Source of the DNA: a virus
Virus record (IMG/VR): IMGVR_UViG_3300034198_027116
Location: 1 to 64,000 of that record
Length of the DNA stretch: 64,000 bases
Direction: 5' to 3' (one strand)
The translations under genes and the position numbers were made by a program. The first letter of the stretch is position 1. Each line of letters starts with the position of its first letter. This document shows, one piece after another, positions 1 through 7,002 of the stretch. Below the pieces are notes generated by a model. It was given only the letters and a program-made list of their open reading frames with translations, was not told where the DNA came from and searched no databases.

Positions 1-336
1 ACCCGCGAGGCTTTCGCCGCGCTCGGTAACGCGGCGAAGGTCGCGGAGTACGACGGAAAGATCGCGGAGGCTTCCGCCGCCGCGGGTAAGGATCTCGCGG
101 AAGCCTTCGCCGAGAAGCGGAACGGCGAGAAGCCGCTCCCCGAACTTAGCGCGACGGTAATCCGCGAGACGCTTATCGAGCTCGGCTTCGAGGGAGAGGA
201 ACTCGAGCGCTTCGTAAAGGACGGGGAGGCCTACCGCTACCTCTATAACCGGCTCGCTAAGGAAGGCCGGTTCGCTAAGCCGGAAGCCGTTACCCCGGTC
301 GCGGAAGCCGACGAGACGGAAGCGGGGGAGGCGTAA
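1..336 (+). CDS. Hypothetical protein, C-terminal part (5' end outside window)
   Basis: The reading frame is open from base 1 to a TAA at 334-336, giving the last 111 residues of a protein whose start lies to the left. It is rich in Ala, Glu and Arg and looks helical, with a charged acidic tail; no family is recognised. The visible part contains no His, Gln, Cys, Trp or Met, because the DNA contains no CA or TG dinucleotide. Two GC-rich hairpins follow the stop. Confidence 0.75.
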   Translation, partial: TREAFAALGNAAKVAEYDGKIAEASAAAGKDLAEAFAEKRNGEKPLPELSATVIRETLIELGFEGEELERFVKDGEAYRYLYNRLAKEGRFAKPEAVTPVAEADETEAGEA

Positions 337-352
337 CCCCTCCGACGGTAAC

Positions 353-379
353 CCCCCCGCCCGGTAACCGGGCGGGGGG
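353..379 (+). terminator. GC-rich hairpin after first gene
   Basis: A 12-bp perfect stem (353-364 with 368-379) encloses a TAA loop, 17 bases after the stop at 336. No T-run follows, so it may act as a weak terminator or as a 3'-end stabiliser. The 337-643 gap holds this hairpin, a second one at 395-426 and a purine-rich stretch before the next ribosome binding site. No small gene is evident there. Confidence 0.6.
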
Positions 380-394
380 TAAGCGGTACGCGAT

Positions 395-426
395 AGCCCG
401 GCCGGGGGTAACCCCGGCCGGGCTTT
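395..426 (+). terminator. Second tandem hairpin terminator
   Basis: A 13-bp stem (395-407 with 412-424, AGCCCGGCCGGGG and its complement) has a GTAA loop and is followed by TT then CC. Tandem placement after the first hairpin suggests a real transcription end. Confidence 0.6.
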
Positions 427-643
427 CCGGCGTTCTCGGTTACCGCGCCGGCGGTTACCGTCGAGAGGATAGCCGTCGGTTCGGTAATCCCTCCGGGGAT
501 AAGAGGGAAAACGTATTGGAAGGGCTCGGAAAGAGTCCCGGATTTCCCGAGTTCGTAAGCCGAAAGTCGATAACCGCTTCGGGGATTTCCCGAGTCGGTT
601 ATCGGAGTTCGGATAACCCGAACCCGAGAAAGGAAAGATAGGA

Positions 644-1186
644 ATGCGCTACTTCTATTTCGCGGAGGGCGGAAAGCGAGATCTCGTTATCCGCGGGTAC
701 GGTAACGCCCTACGGGGTACCGATACCGACGCTATCGTCCGGGGGCTTCTCGCGGCTCTTCTTACCCCGGAGCCGGTAATCGGGAAAAAGGTTATCCGGG
801 TTACGGATACCGAGGTCTTCTTCTCCGAGCCGGAAAGCCTCGACGAGGAAGCCTCGCTCTACGGTTACGGGCTCGCGGTTACGGTTATCCGCCCCGCCCG
901 TAACGCGACTAACCCTTTCGCGCCCGGGGTTCCGAGCCTCGCTTACCGGTTCCGGGTAACCTTCGACGGCGATCTCTCGAACGGAGTTACGTCCGGCGAT
1001 CTTCTCCGGCTCTTCGGTTACGAGCCCGAGGATTACCGGATCTTCCGAATCTCCCCGTACTTTCGCGCCGGGGTATCGGGAGTCGCGCTACCCGAGGGAA
1101 CGGAACTCGGCCCGGAGGGAACCGCCGAGCTCCTACCGGCCGAGGAGAACCGGGACGCGGAGATCGCCTACGCGATTCTCGACTAG
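644..1186 (+). CDS. Hypothetical protein free of five amino acids
   Basis: A 180-residue protein starting at ATG 644 with an AGGAAAG ribosome binding site at 631-637. No family is recognised. It is a mixed, soluble-looking protein with alternating hydrophobic stretches and no signal peptide. Apart from the initiator it has no Met, and it has no His, Gln, Cys or Trp at all. This follows from the total absence of CA and TG from the gene after the start codon. A hairpin with a TTCG loop follows the stop. Confidence 0.75.
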   Translation: MRYFYFAEGGKRDLVIRGYGNALRGTDTDAIVRGLLAALLTPEPVIGKKVIRVTDTEVFFSEPESLDEEASLYGYGLAVTVIRPARNATNPFAPGVPSLAYRFRVTFDGDLSNGVTSGDLLRLFGYEPEDYRIFRISPYFRAGVSGVALPEGTELGPEGTAELLPAEENRDAEIAYAILD

Positions 1187-1198
1187 CGGTAGTCGTCT

Positions 1199-1228
1199 CC
1201 CCCGTAACCGCTTCGGCGGTTACGGGGG
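1199..1228 (+). terminator. Hairpin with TTCG tetraloop
   Basis: A 13-bp perfect stem (1199-1211 with 1216-1228) is closed by TTCG, an especially stable tetraloop in RNA, 12 bases after a stop codon. A second imperfect stem (GGCCGATA around 1229-1236 with its partner near 1264-1273) follows. Confidence 0.6.
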
Positions 1229-1313
1229 CGGCCGATACCTCGCTCTCCGTAACCGGGGGTCGAGATATCGGCCGTCGAATAACCGACGGTCGAGAAAGAA
1301 AGGGAGGATTACC

Positions 1314-2069
1314 GTGAAAGCGGAAATCCGTTATACGAGTGGCGCGACGCCGAATATCGGGGTCGTTCTTACCGATATCGGGGTTACGTTCCCCGACGGT
1401 TACGAGCCGGCGGCTTGGCGAAAGTACGAGTTCGTCGCCCGGCGTTACCCCGCCGAAATCTACGTCGGGGGATTCGGGAAGGGCGGTAGCCCGATCTCGG
1501 CAAGCGATCTCCGGTACTCCCCGCGGCCTTGGCAGCCGGAGTTTCCGGGAACGTCTTACCTCGACGCTCGGATGTACCCCTCGGCGATAATCGAAACCGT
1601 CGATTACCCGAACCCGGGTATCGCTCCGGTCGTAACCCTCGAGGATTTCGCCTCGACGGTTCTCGAGGACGTCGGTTCTCCCCGCGAGGCTTCTCCGTAC
1701 CGGCGCTATCGTCTAACCGATAGCGATCCGATCGAAGACCCGGACGGGGCTTTCTACGACCTCGGCAGCGCCCTCGGCGTTACCTTCCGCGTCGATGTCC
1801 CTCGCCGCGATACCGAGCGCCGTTACCACGACGTCGGAACCCTCTATACGGATACCTACGAGGTTCTTCTTCTCGCCGGGGATACCGAGTACGGGGATTC
1901 CTCGGGCGTCGTTCTCGTCGCTCGTAACCCCGAGGGGGGATTCCTCGACGACGAGAAGCTCGCGCCGCTTTTCTGGTTCGGTTATACCGCCTACGGAACC
2001 CTCGCCGAGTACGACGAGAACGGTTACGTCAGGAACGGCTGGCGCGCCGGCTTCCTCGCCGGCGAATAA
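1314..2069 (+). CDS. Hypothetical protein, partly CA/TG-depleted gene
   Basis: A 251-residue protein beginning at GTG 1314, seven bases after a GGGAGG ribosome binding site (1302-1307). It is rich in Tyr, Gly, Asp and Pro and looks like a soluble beta-rich protein; no family is recognised. It has no Cys and very few His, Gln, Trp and internal Met. The gene carries 12 internal CA/TG dinucleotides, so the depletion is strong but weaker than in the two genes before it. It is the last gene before normal composition returns. Confidence 0.72.
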   Translation: MKAEIRYTSGATPNIGVVLTDIGVTFPDGYEPAAWRKYEFVARRYPAEIYVGGFGKGGSPISASDLRYSPRPWQPEFPGTSYLDARMYPSAIIETVDYPNPGIAPVVTLEDFASTVLEDVGSPREASPYRRYRLTDSDPIEDPDGAFYDLGSALGVTFRVDVPRRDTERRYHDVGTLYTDTYEVLLLAGDTEYGDSSGVVLVARNPEGGFLDDEKLAPLFWFGYTAYGTLAEYDENGYVRNGWRAGFLAGE

Positions 2070-2075
2070 GCGACG

Positions 2076-2105
2076 AGCCGGCTATCCGATCGGAGATAGC
2101 CGGCT
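2076..2105 (+). terminator. Hairpin at the end of the depleted tract
   Basis: An 11-bp stem (AGCCGGCTATC at 2076-2086 with its complement at 2095-2105) has an 8-base loop and starts six bases after the stop of the preceding gene. Confidence 0.55.
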
Positions 2106-2106
2106 A

Positions 2107-2123
2107 TCGCGCAATCGAAAACG
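2107..2123. repeat. 17-base repeat, copy 1
   Basis: TCGCGCAATCGAAAACG is found here and again at 5877-5893. Both copies are intergenic and lie downstream of a hairpin. The flanks differ. Confidence 0.6.
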
Positions 2124-2224
2124 TCGCGCTTGCCGCGGCGCGATTACGGTTACGCGTCGAAGTACATCCAAGTTCTACAACCAAATCGGGAAAGCGATTT
2201 CCCGGCAACCCGGAAGGAACAACC

Positions 2225-2602
2225 ATGAGCGACAACCAAGATAACGCCAACCGCCTCGCTGGCATCTACCTCGCGAGTCTCCGTAGGAGGATTGCGAGTA
2301 CGAAGAAAATCACGATCGAGTATGTCCGGGAGGATACACTCGAGATCCTGGATACGGCAACGATCCCGGTGGATACCCGGATCACGCTGGCGCTAACGAT
2401 CCTGCGCCGGCTCGACATCCCCTGTCCCGTCAAGGCCGAGATCCTCAGCGCCGACGAGGTTGGCCATGACGAGCACCCCGAATGGCTTGTCATGACCTAC
2501 GCCAACCAGAACGGCTCCAGCTCCAAGATCCGCAGCGCCAGCAGCGCCGACGTCAAGCGCGGCCGGCTGGTGCCCGAGATCCCACTCCGAAACCGAATGT
2601 AG
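2225..2602 (+). CDS. Hypothetical protein
   Basis: A 125-residue protein with ATG at 2225 and a GGAAGGA ribosome binding site just upstream. It begins with a helical Arg-rich segment and has a basic C-terminal region (residues about 95-125). No family is recognised. It is the first gene of normal composition after the depleted tract and is followed after 14 bases by another small gene, so the two are probably co-transcribed. Confidence 0.65.
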   Translation: MSDNQDNANRLAGIYLASLRRRIASTKKITIEYVREDTLEILDTATIPVDTRITLALTILRRLDIPCPVKAEILSADEVGHDEHPEWLVMTYANQNGSSSKIRSASSADVKRGRLVPEIPLRNRM

Positions 2603-2616
2603 AAAGGACTACAACG

Positions 2617-3078
2617 ATGAACGACAATCACGAGAACGACCTGCCGCAGTACTGCCATCGCATCGACGCCAACCCGCCGATGTACTGGCAGGCTTACCCA
2701 GGCGAGGGCTGGTATCTCCTCGTCGTCAACGAGGGGAACGCCTGGGACGACGCGCTGGAGGAAGCGATTGAGCCGGGCCACAGCGAGTACCCGTACTCGT
2801 CCGGCGCGTTGCCCTGGACGGCTTATACCGTCGCCCTCAACCCGCCCGGCAGGATGACGCATCGGCCATCGGCAAGCGACGTAGCCGCCATCCCGGAACT
2901 CGTCAAGTGCCTCTGCGCCAACGTCGCGTCGTTGCCGCCTGAGGTGGTTGGGACTCTGCTCAAGCACGTCTACGACAACGCTCAGGAGTTGTGTAACGAA
3001 GCGATTGCCCTCGACGTCGAGTGGCACTACGCGACTGCTGCGGAGGCGTTTGCCTCTTCGGTGACAACCAGCGTCTAG
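2617..3078 (+). CDS. Hypothetical protein
   Basis: A 153-residue acidic protein. The ATG at 2617 is chosen because an AGAAAGGA ribosome binding site (2601-2608) precedes it, although the frame is open further upstream. Aromatic residues are frequent near the N-terminus, and two Cys lie near residue 95. No family is recognised. A strong hairpin follows the stop. Confidence 0.65.
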   Translation: MNDNHENDLPQYCHRIDANPPMYWQAYPGEGWYLLVVNEGNAWDDALEEAIEPGHSEYPYSSGALPWTAYTVALNPPGRMTHRPSASDVAAIPELVKCLCANVASLPPEVVGTLLKHVYDNAQELCNEAIALDVEWHYATAAEAFASSVTTSV

Positions 3079-3084
3079 CGCAAC

Positions 3085-3112
3085 GGGGCGAGCGGTTGCT
3101 GCCGCTCGCCCC
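3085..3112 (+). terminator. Hairpin terminator
   Basis: An 11-bp stem (GGGGCGAGCGG at 3085-3095 with 3102-3112) has loop TTGCTG and starts six bases after the stop codon. A new promoter follows 46 bases later, supporting a transcription boundary. Confidence 0.65.
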
Positions 3113-3157
3113 AAGCGTCGAAGCGGTTGCTGTTACGAAACTGTTACAGCAATCGCC

Positions 3158-3186
3158 TTGACTTTGGTTCGGCAATATGGTACAAT
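3158..3186 (+). promoter_or_regulatory. Sigma-70/SigA-type promoter with extended -10
   Basis: TTGACT (3158-3163), a 17-base spacer and TACAAT (3181-3186), with TGG directly before the -10. This is the best match to the vegetative consensus in the window. It heads the small membrane-peptide genes at 3238 and 3363. The ATATGG-TANNNT core recurs at five other rightward promoters. Confidence 0.8.
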
Positions 3187-3237
3187 AGGTTGTAAGTGTT
3201 CGAGATGTCACCGACAACCGCAACCAAGGGAGGGATT

Positions 3238-3336
3238 GTGAGTGAGTTGATTGAGGAGTTCGTGTTCTGGACAATCGTCGTAGCGGGTGGCCTGTTCTCC
3301 GCTGCGACGTCCGCCTGGCTGCTGCTGGCAGCCTGA
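3238..3336 (+). CDS. 32-residue single-span membrane peptide
   Basis: A GTG start at 3238 has a GGGAGGGA ribosome binding site (3229-3235) and lies 51 bases after the -10 at 3181. Residues about 8-31 form one hydrophobic helix after a short acidic N-terminus, so it should insert in the host membrane. Such peptides are often holin-like, host-modulating or superinfection-exclusion factors in phages, but no function can be assigned here. Confidence 0.6.
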   Translation: MSELIEEFVFWTIVVAGGLFSAATSAWLLLAA

Positions 3337-3362
3337 CCCAACCAAGACTGGAAGGAACAATC

Positions 3363-3563
3363 ATGAGCAACACCATCGTCAAGCCGCGCATCTACACCAC
3401 GATCAGCGCGAGCCACCGCAACGTCGAGACCGACTGGGCCGAGCGGCGTGTCGCGTTCTACCGCAAGCGCGCCGAGCGCAAGTGGGAGTACGGATTCCTC
3501 GTCGGGCTGGCCATGGCGACCGCAATCACCGTCGCCTGGTTCTACCCGATGGTCAACCCGTAG
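3363..3563 (+). CDS. Small basic protein with C-terminal membrane helix
   Basis: A 66-residue protein with ATG at 3363 behind GGAAGGAA. Residues 1-43 are strongly basic and soluble, and residues about 45-60 form one membrane span. It follows the 32-residue membrane peptide by 26 bases, so both probably come from the promoter at 3158. No family is recognised. Confidence 0.65.
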   Translation: MSNTIVKPRIYTTISASHRNVETDWAERRVAFYRKRAERKWEYGFLVGLAMATAITVAWFYPMVNP

Positions 3564-3571
3564 GAGGGCAC

Positions 3572-3598
3572 TGCGCGGGGGCTTACTGCCCCCGCGCA
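3572..3598 (+). terminator. Hairpin terminator
   Basis: An 11-bp GC-rich stem (TGCGCGGGGGC at 3572-3582 with 3588-3598) has loop TTACT and starts eight bases after the stop. It is followed by another promoter at 3638. Confidence 0.65.
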
Positions 3599-3637
3599 AC
3601 CCTTCGTAACGGTTAGGTAACGATGATGCACAGTACC

Positions 3638-3666
3638 TTTCATTTGGTTACACAGTATGGTAATCT
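3638..3666 (+). promoter_or_regulatory. Promoter with extended -10 (TGG-TAATCT)
   Basis: TTTCAT (3638-3643), a 17-base spacer and TAATCT (3661-3666), preceded by AGTATGG. The AGTATGG core matches the promoters at 6002, 13371 and 38945. A leader of about 120 bases precedes the gene at 3792. Confidence 0.65.
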
Positions 3667-3791
3667 TGAAGAGTGAGAAGTTTCCGTTATCGCTTTCGCA
3701 ACCCGGCAGCGACAAGGGCAACTGATTGCCTCAGCTCGATTGACCCGTCGAGCGCCAATCTCTTACAGGGTCAACAGGAAGGATGGTTGTC

Positions 3792-4292
3792 ATGACCACC
3801 AGCAACGAGATCGTCCCCAGCAGCCTCACCGACATCGAGGGACTGGACACCAACGACCCGGCGGTTGCCGCGCTGCTCCAGCGCTACGCCGACCTGGAGG
3901 CCAAAGCGCAGCGCTCCCCGCGCCAGCGCAAGTCCTTCGGCGAGATGTGGAACAAGCGCATCGCCACTCCCGTCGAGAAGATGCCGGCCGGCTACAAGAT
4001 CATCGTCGAGTGGCTCATCGACGAGGGCCACATCGAGCAGGAGCAGGCCGGGCTGGTGTACGCCGCCTGCTGGTCGTACCAGTGCGCCGAGGGCAAGGAG
4101 GTCCGCCACGCCGGGGGCGCCAGCCGCGAGGCGCTGAAGGAGGCGCGGGAGGCGCTGGAGAAGGCCGCGCACTCGCGCATGACCAGCCAGCCCGAGGCCA
4201 ACGCCGACGACGACACCGACGACGACGACATTGAGGACGAGGACATCGACCTCGACGACATCGACGACGAGGACATCGACGACGAGGAGTAG
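3792..4292 (+). CDS. Hypothetical protein with highly acidic tail
   Basis: A 166-residue protein. The ATG at 3792 is preferred over the in-frame ATG at 3783 because it leaves nine bases after the AGGAAGG ribosome binding site. Residues about 15-37 carry the pattern LDTNDPAVAALLQRYADLE, which recurs in the gene at 6113. The middle is helical, and the last 33 residues are almost all Asp, Glu and Ile. Acidic tails occur in DNA-mimic proteins and SSBs; a role in DNA or protein binding is only a guess. It is the first gene of its transcription unit. Confidence 0.7.
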   Translation: MTTSNEIVPSSLTDIEGLDTNDPAVAALLQRYADLEAKAQRSPRQRKSFGEMWNKRIATPVEKMPAGYKIIVEWLIDEGHIEQEQAGLVYAACWSYQCAEGKEVRHAGGASREALKEAREALEKAAHSRMTSQPEANADDDTDDDDIEDEDIDLDDIDDEDIDDEE

Positions 4293-4299
4293 CGCAACC

Positions 4300-4326
4300 G
4301 GGGCGGCCGGCAACGCCGGCCGCCCC
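4300..4326 (+). terminator. Hairpin terminator
   Basis: A 12-bp perfect stem (GGGGCGGCCGGC at 4300-4311 with 4315-4326) has a three-base loop and lies just after the stop at 4292. Confidence 0.65.
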
Positions 4327-4405
4327 TGCGTCGCCCCGGGGTGGTGCCCGGCGGCCTGATGAGGCAGCCCTTGCCGAAACGCAGCAACTACCAACCTCCT
4401 ATGGC

Positions 4406-4440
4406 CTAGCCGATTGCCGTTTCTGACGGCAATCGGCTAG
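4406..4440 (+). promoter_or_regulatory. 15-bp perfect inverted repeat before a gene
   Basis: Arms CTAGCCGATTGCCGT (4406-4420) and its exact complement (4426-4440) enclose TTCTG. It lies directly upstream of the ribosome binding site of the gene at 4464, so it could be an operator, an mRNA 5' stem or a processing site. No T-run follows. Confidence 0.5.
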
Positions 4441-4463
4441 CGGCCAAGGAGAAGGGAGATGGA

Positions 4464-4694
4464 ATGGACCCGCAACTGCGAGCGTATTGGGAGATCGCCA
4501 TTCTCAAGCGCACCTGCGCCGAGCACGCGCAACGCAGGATTCAGCTGGAGCAGAATCGCCTGACGATCCGCTCCGCAACCGATCAGATCGGCTGCCGCAT
4601 CTGGCACGTTCGCGCGCTCCAAGCGACGCGGCGTGCCATTCGTGATTGCGAGCGCGACATCAAGGAGTGCCTCGGATGCGCGTGCGGCGACTGA
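4464..4694 (+). CDS. Hypothetical helical protein
   Basis: A 76-residue basic, Arg-rich protein with ATG at 4464 behind AAGGAGAAGG. It is probably all-helical, with four Cys, three of them in the last 10 residues. No family is recognised. It overlaps the next gene by 19 bases in another frame. Confidence 0.55.
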   Translation: MDPQLRAYWEIAILKRTCAEHAQRRIQLEQNRLTIRSATDQIGCRIWHVRALQATRRAIRDCERDIKECLGCACGD

Positions 4695-4876
4695 TCGAAC
4701 TCGGACAACTCACGCGCGCAACGGAGCCGGCGCTGGTCGAGCTGTGGCAGCGTCAGCTGGAGTTGCCCTACCTCGGCGATGCCACGATCGGGATGCTGAA
4801 GCTCAGCAACGGCGCGTTGGCAACCAACGTCGAGGCAATCAACGCTCTGGTAAGAGGAGGTCGCATCGATGCCTGA
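4676..4876 (+). CDS. Hypothetical protein
   Basis: A 66-residue protein; ATG 4676 is chosen because AAGGAG (4662-4667) lies eight bases upstream. It is predicted to be helical, with a basic N-terminus. It overlaps the genes on both sides (19 and 8 bases), a sign of translational coupling. No family is recognised. Confidence 0.55.
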   Translation: MRVRRLIELGQLTRATEPALVELWQRQLELPYLGDATIGMLKLSNGALATNVEAINALVRGGRIDA

Positions 4877-5468
4877 CATCGAGCGCTGCAACTGCGGCGA
4901 CGACTGGCGCCGCTGCGACTGCAGCTGCGCGCCAACCGAGAACCCGCAGTTCATCGGCGAGTACGCGGCCGGTCAGCTGGCCGAGGGCGACGTTGCCGCT
5001 CCGTGGATGTACCCGGAGACCGACATCCAGTGCTACCGCAGCGTGCCCTGGTTGTACGCGGACGGCAAGTTGGAGGACGTACTGCGGCACGACCTGCTGT
5101 ACGTCCTCAACGACCACCGCGCAACCAGCCTCATCTGGCGTCGCAGGGAAACCTTCGACGGCGATGTCTACTGGTTCGCAGCCATGCTGCCCGGCATCCA
5201 CCACGTGACTGTCGAGCGCATCCCCTGCGTGGCCTACGTGTGGCACCGCATGGTTGACGTAGGCTTCAGCGGTGAGATCCGCAACCTGCACGAGACAAGC
5301 GGCCACGTGATGATGCTGGACGACAGCGAAGCCATCGCCAACGCGGCTGAGATCCAGGCGCAGCACAACGCAAGAGCGCTGCCGTTGCTCAACGCAGCGA
5401 CTGGCGAGGAGCGGCGTGCGCTGGACCGCGCAGCCTACCTCGCCGACATCCTCTCCGACACCAACTAG
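4869..5468 (+). CDS. Hypothetical protein with Cys-rich N-terminus
   Basis: A 199-residue protein with ATG 4869 behind AGAGGAGG. Residues 7-21 contain five Cys in a CxCxx..CxCxC arrangement that could bind a metal. The rest is aromatic-rich and acidic, with several His. No family is recognised. It ends 15 bases before the next gene. Confidence 0.65.
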   Translation: MPDIERCNCGDDWRRCDCSCAPTENPQFIGEYAAGQLAEGDVAAPWMYPETDIQCYRSVPWLYADGKLEDVLRHDLLYVLNDHRATSLIWRRRETFDGDVYWFAAMLPGIHHVTVERIPCVAYVWHRMVDVGFSGEIRNLHETSGHVMMLDDSEAIANAAEIQAQHNARALPLLNAATGEERRALDRAAYLADILSDTN

Positions 5469-5483
5469 AACAGGAGCAAGACT

Positions 5484-5774
5484 ATGCCCAAGAAGCCCCC
5501 GAAGCGCACTCGCGAGCGCGACACCCTCAACAAGGCAGCCAAGATGGAGCGCAACCGTTTCATCCGGGTGGTGCGCGGCGCACGCAAGGTCGGCAACCCC
5601 GATCCCGGCTACGGCGCGTGGCGCAACGAGTGGCTCGATGCCACCGAGCACAGCGGCAAGCGGGTCAACCGCGACGGCCGCATCCTGACCGACCACTCCC
5701 AGGTCGTCAGCCAGACGGAGCGGCTGCGCGCCGAGTTCCAGCGCTTCGCCGCACCGCACTTCGGCCTGCGCTAG
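5484..5774 (+). CDS. Hypothetical basic protein
   Basis: A 96-residue Arg/Lys-rich protein with ATG 5484 behind AGGAGCAAG. The N-terminal 30 residues are strongly basic and could contact nucleic acid. No family is recognised. It is the last gene before the strong terminator at 5795. Confidence 0.6.
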   Translation: MPKKPPKRTRERDTLNKAAKMERNRFIRVVRGARKVGNPDPGYGAWRNEWLDATEHSGKRVNRDGRILTDHSQVVSQTERLRAEFQRFAAPHFGLR

Positions 5775-5794
5775 CTGCTCAAGCGCGACCCACC

Positions 5795-5829
5795 AGCCCC
5801 GGTAGACGGCAACGTCTACCGGGGCTTTC
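5795..5829 (+). terminator. Intrinsic terminator
   Basis: A 14-bp perfect stem (AGCCCCGGTAGACG at 5795-5808 with 5813-5826) has a GCAA loop and is followed by TTT. It lies 20 bases after a stop codon and is the clearest terminator in the window. The 5775-6112 gap also holds the 17-base repeat and the promoter at 6002; no gene is seen in it. Confidence 0.8.
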
Positions 5830-5876
5830 GTGCTTTCTGGGTGCGCGCCGAGGGCTGCTGAGCCTGGTTGCCGCCC

Positions 5877-5893
5877 TCGCGCAATCGAAAACG
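5877..5893. repeat. 17-base repeat, copy 2
   Basis: This is the same TCGCGCAATCGAAAACG word as at 2107-2123, again in a leader-like gap between a terminator and a promoter. Confidence 0.6.
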
Positions 5894-6001
5894 CGCAGAT
5901 TGCGGACAACGACGCATCCCGCTTTGCGAAAGTGAAAGCCGGTTGTCTTGGTGCGCGCAGTTGTTGCGTGCTTAGCCAGACGAAAGCAAGTCGTACAGGG
6001 A

Positions 6002-6030
6002 TTTCCTTTCTATCGACAGTATGGTATAAT
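6002..6030 (+). promoter_or_regulatory. Promoter with perfect extended -10
   Basis: TTTCCT (6002-6007), a 17-base spacer ending in ATGG, then TATAAT (6025-6030). TGG-TATAAT is a consensus extended -10. It drives the gene at 6113 through an 80-base leader. Confidence 0.75.
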
Positions 6031-6112
6031 CTAATCAGACAGAAGAAACGTCTCGCAGATGTACAATCCCCGATGCATCCGCTATCACCAATCAGGGGAA
6101 GGGAGAACCATC

Positions 6113-6715
6113 ATGTCCAATGTCGACGAGATGCCGGATCTGGATACCAGCGATCCGGCGATCGCAGAACTGGTTGACCGGCTGGAAGACCTCGAACAGC
6201 AGGTGGAGGCCAAGGAGCAGGCCAAACTGGCAAAGGCGAACCGCAAGCGCCCGGGTCAGTCCGTGCCGCGCATGACGCTCGAGGAGCAGTTCGTCTACGA
6301 CCTGGCCCTCACCGAGGTGGACGTGCCGGGTGGCCGTCGCCGCGATGCCATCGCGGACGGATACGCCAAGATCTACGACCTGCTCATGTCGCGCGTGGGC
6401 ACCGAACTGGAGGAGTACGTCGAGGCCAACGGCTTCACGCTCCAGCTGCTCATGGCAACCATGAAGGTGTACTACTCCAAGGAGGGTCGCATCGTGCGCG
6501 GTGAGCAGCCGCGCGCCAAGGGTGACCAGACCCCGCAGCCGGCCGCTCCGATCGCCACTCCTGGTCCTACCACGGACGGCAACACGGAGGACGAGCAGCC
6601 GACTCAGGAGGCAGACGTTCTCGGCATCGACGCTGACGACATCGGCATCGACCTGAGCGACCTGGTCGGCGACGACGTGCTCGCCGGCTTCGTGTTCGGC
6701 GACGACGATGACTGA
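6113..6715 (+). CDS. Hypothetical protein with acidic tail, relative of the 3792 gene
   Basis: A 200-residue protein. ATG 6113 follows a GGGAAGGGAGAA ribosome binding site; an upstream in-frame ATG at 6059 lacks one. Residues 9-28 (LDTSDPAIAELVDRLEDLE) match the N-terminal motif of the gene at 3792. A helical middle, a Pro/Gln linker (about 140-170) and an Asp-rich tail follow. The two genes share layout and promoter type but little else, so they look like diverged paralogs. Function is unknown. Confidence 0.7.
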   Translation: MSNVDEMPDLDTSDPAIAELVDRLEDLEQQVEAKEQAKLAKANRKRPGQSVPRMTLEEQFVYDLALTEVDVPGGRRRDAIADGYAKIYDLLMSRVGTELEEYVEANGFTLQLLMATMKVYYSKEGRIVRGEQPRAKGDQTPQPAAPIATPGPTTDGNTEDEQPTQEADVLGIDADDIGIDLSDLVGDDVLAGFVFGDDDD

Positions 6716-6722
6716 TCGCTCG

Positions 6723-6749
6723 CAGCCGCCCGGCGTTGCCGGGCGGCTG
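6723..6749 (+). terminator. Hairpin terminator
   Basis: A 12-bp perfect stem (CAGCCGCCCGGC at 6723-6734 with 6738-6749) starts eight bases after the stop. The 6750-6921 stretch after it shows no convincing gene. Confidence 0.65.
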
Positions 6750-6921
6750 TGGCTTCGCTGGAAACTAATCCAGCCTGAACGAGCGCTGGGTAGTTACCAG
6801 CCGAAAAGCCACGCGTGGACGATCTGGTCGGTACGGGCACTGCCACCCCATTCCTTGGTGAACCCGTGCGCGTGTCATCGACTGCTATCCAGCGCTCGTT
6901 CATCAACCAACAGGAGGGGTT

Positions 6922-7002
6922 ATGCGAATCCAGATGCTGATGATCGGAATCGTGGTGCTAGCGTTGCTGATCGGCGCCGCAGCCAGCGGCGATAGCAAGT
7001 GA
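6922..7002 (+). CDS. 26-residue membrane peptide
   Basis: ATG 6922 has a strong CAGGAGGGG ribosome binding site (6911-6919). Almost the whole peptide is one hydrophobic helix, with an Arg at position 2 and a Lys at the C-terminus. Its stop overlaps the GTG start of the next gene, which suggests coupled translation. No homolog is recognised. Confidence 0.55.
   Translation: MRIQMLMIGIVVLALLIGAAASGDSK

Larger units (their letters stand above)
1..2075. other. CA/TG-depleted DNA tract
   Basis: Reading every base from 1 to 1,310, TG occurs only at 517-518 and in the start codon at 644-646, and CA does not occur. From 1,314 to 2,069 there are 12 internal occurrences in 756 bases. For comparison, the first 116 bases of the gene at 2,225 contain 10. 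The depletion covers coding and non-coding bases, crosses codon boundaries and is strand-symmetric, since CA and TG are reverse complements. TA is common instead, often as GGTAAC or GTTACC. Normal composition returns between about 2,075 and 2,160. Confidence 0.95.

Noticed and set aside
1339-2244. Alternative frames inside and after the 1314 gene
   Set aside because: They are Arg/Ser/Pro-rich shadows without ribosome binding sites.
4406-4440. 15-bp inverted repeat as a replication origin
   Set aside because: It has no AT-rich region, iterons or nearby initiator gene. A local regulatory stem is more likely.
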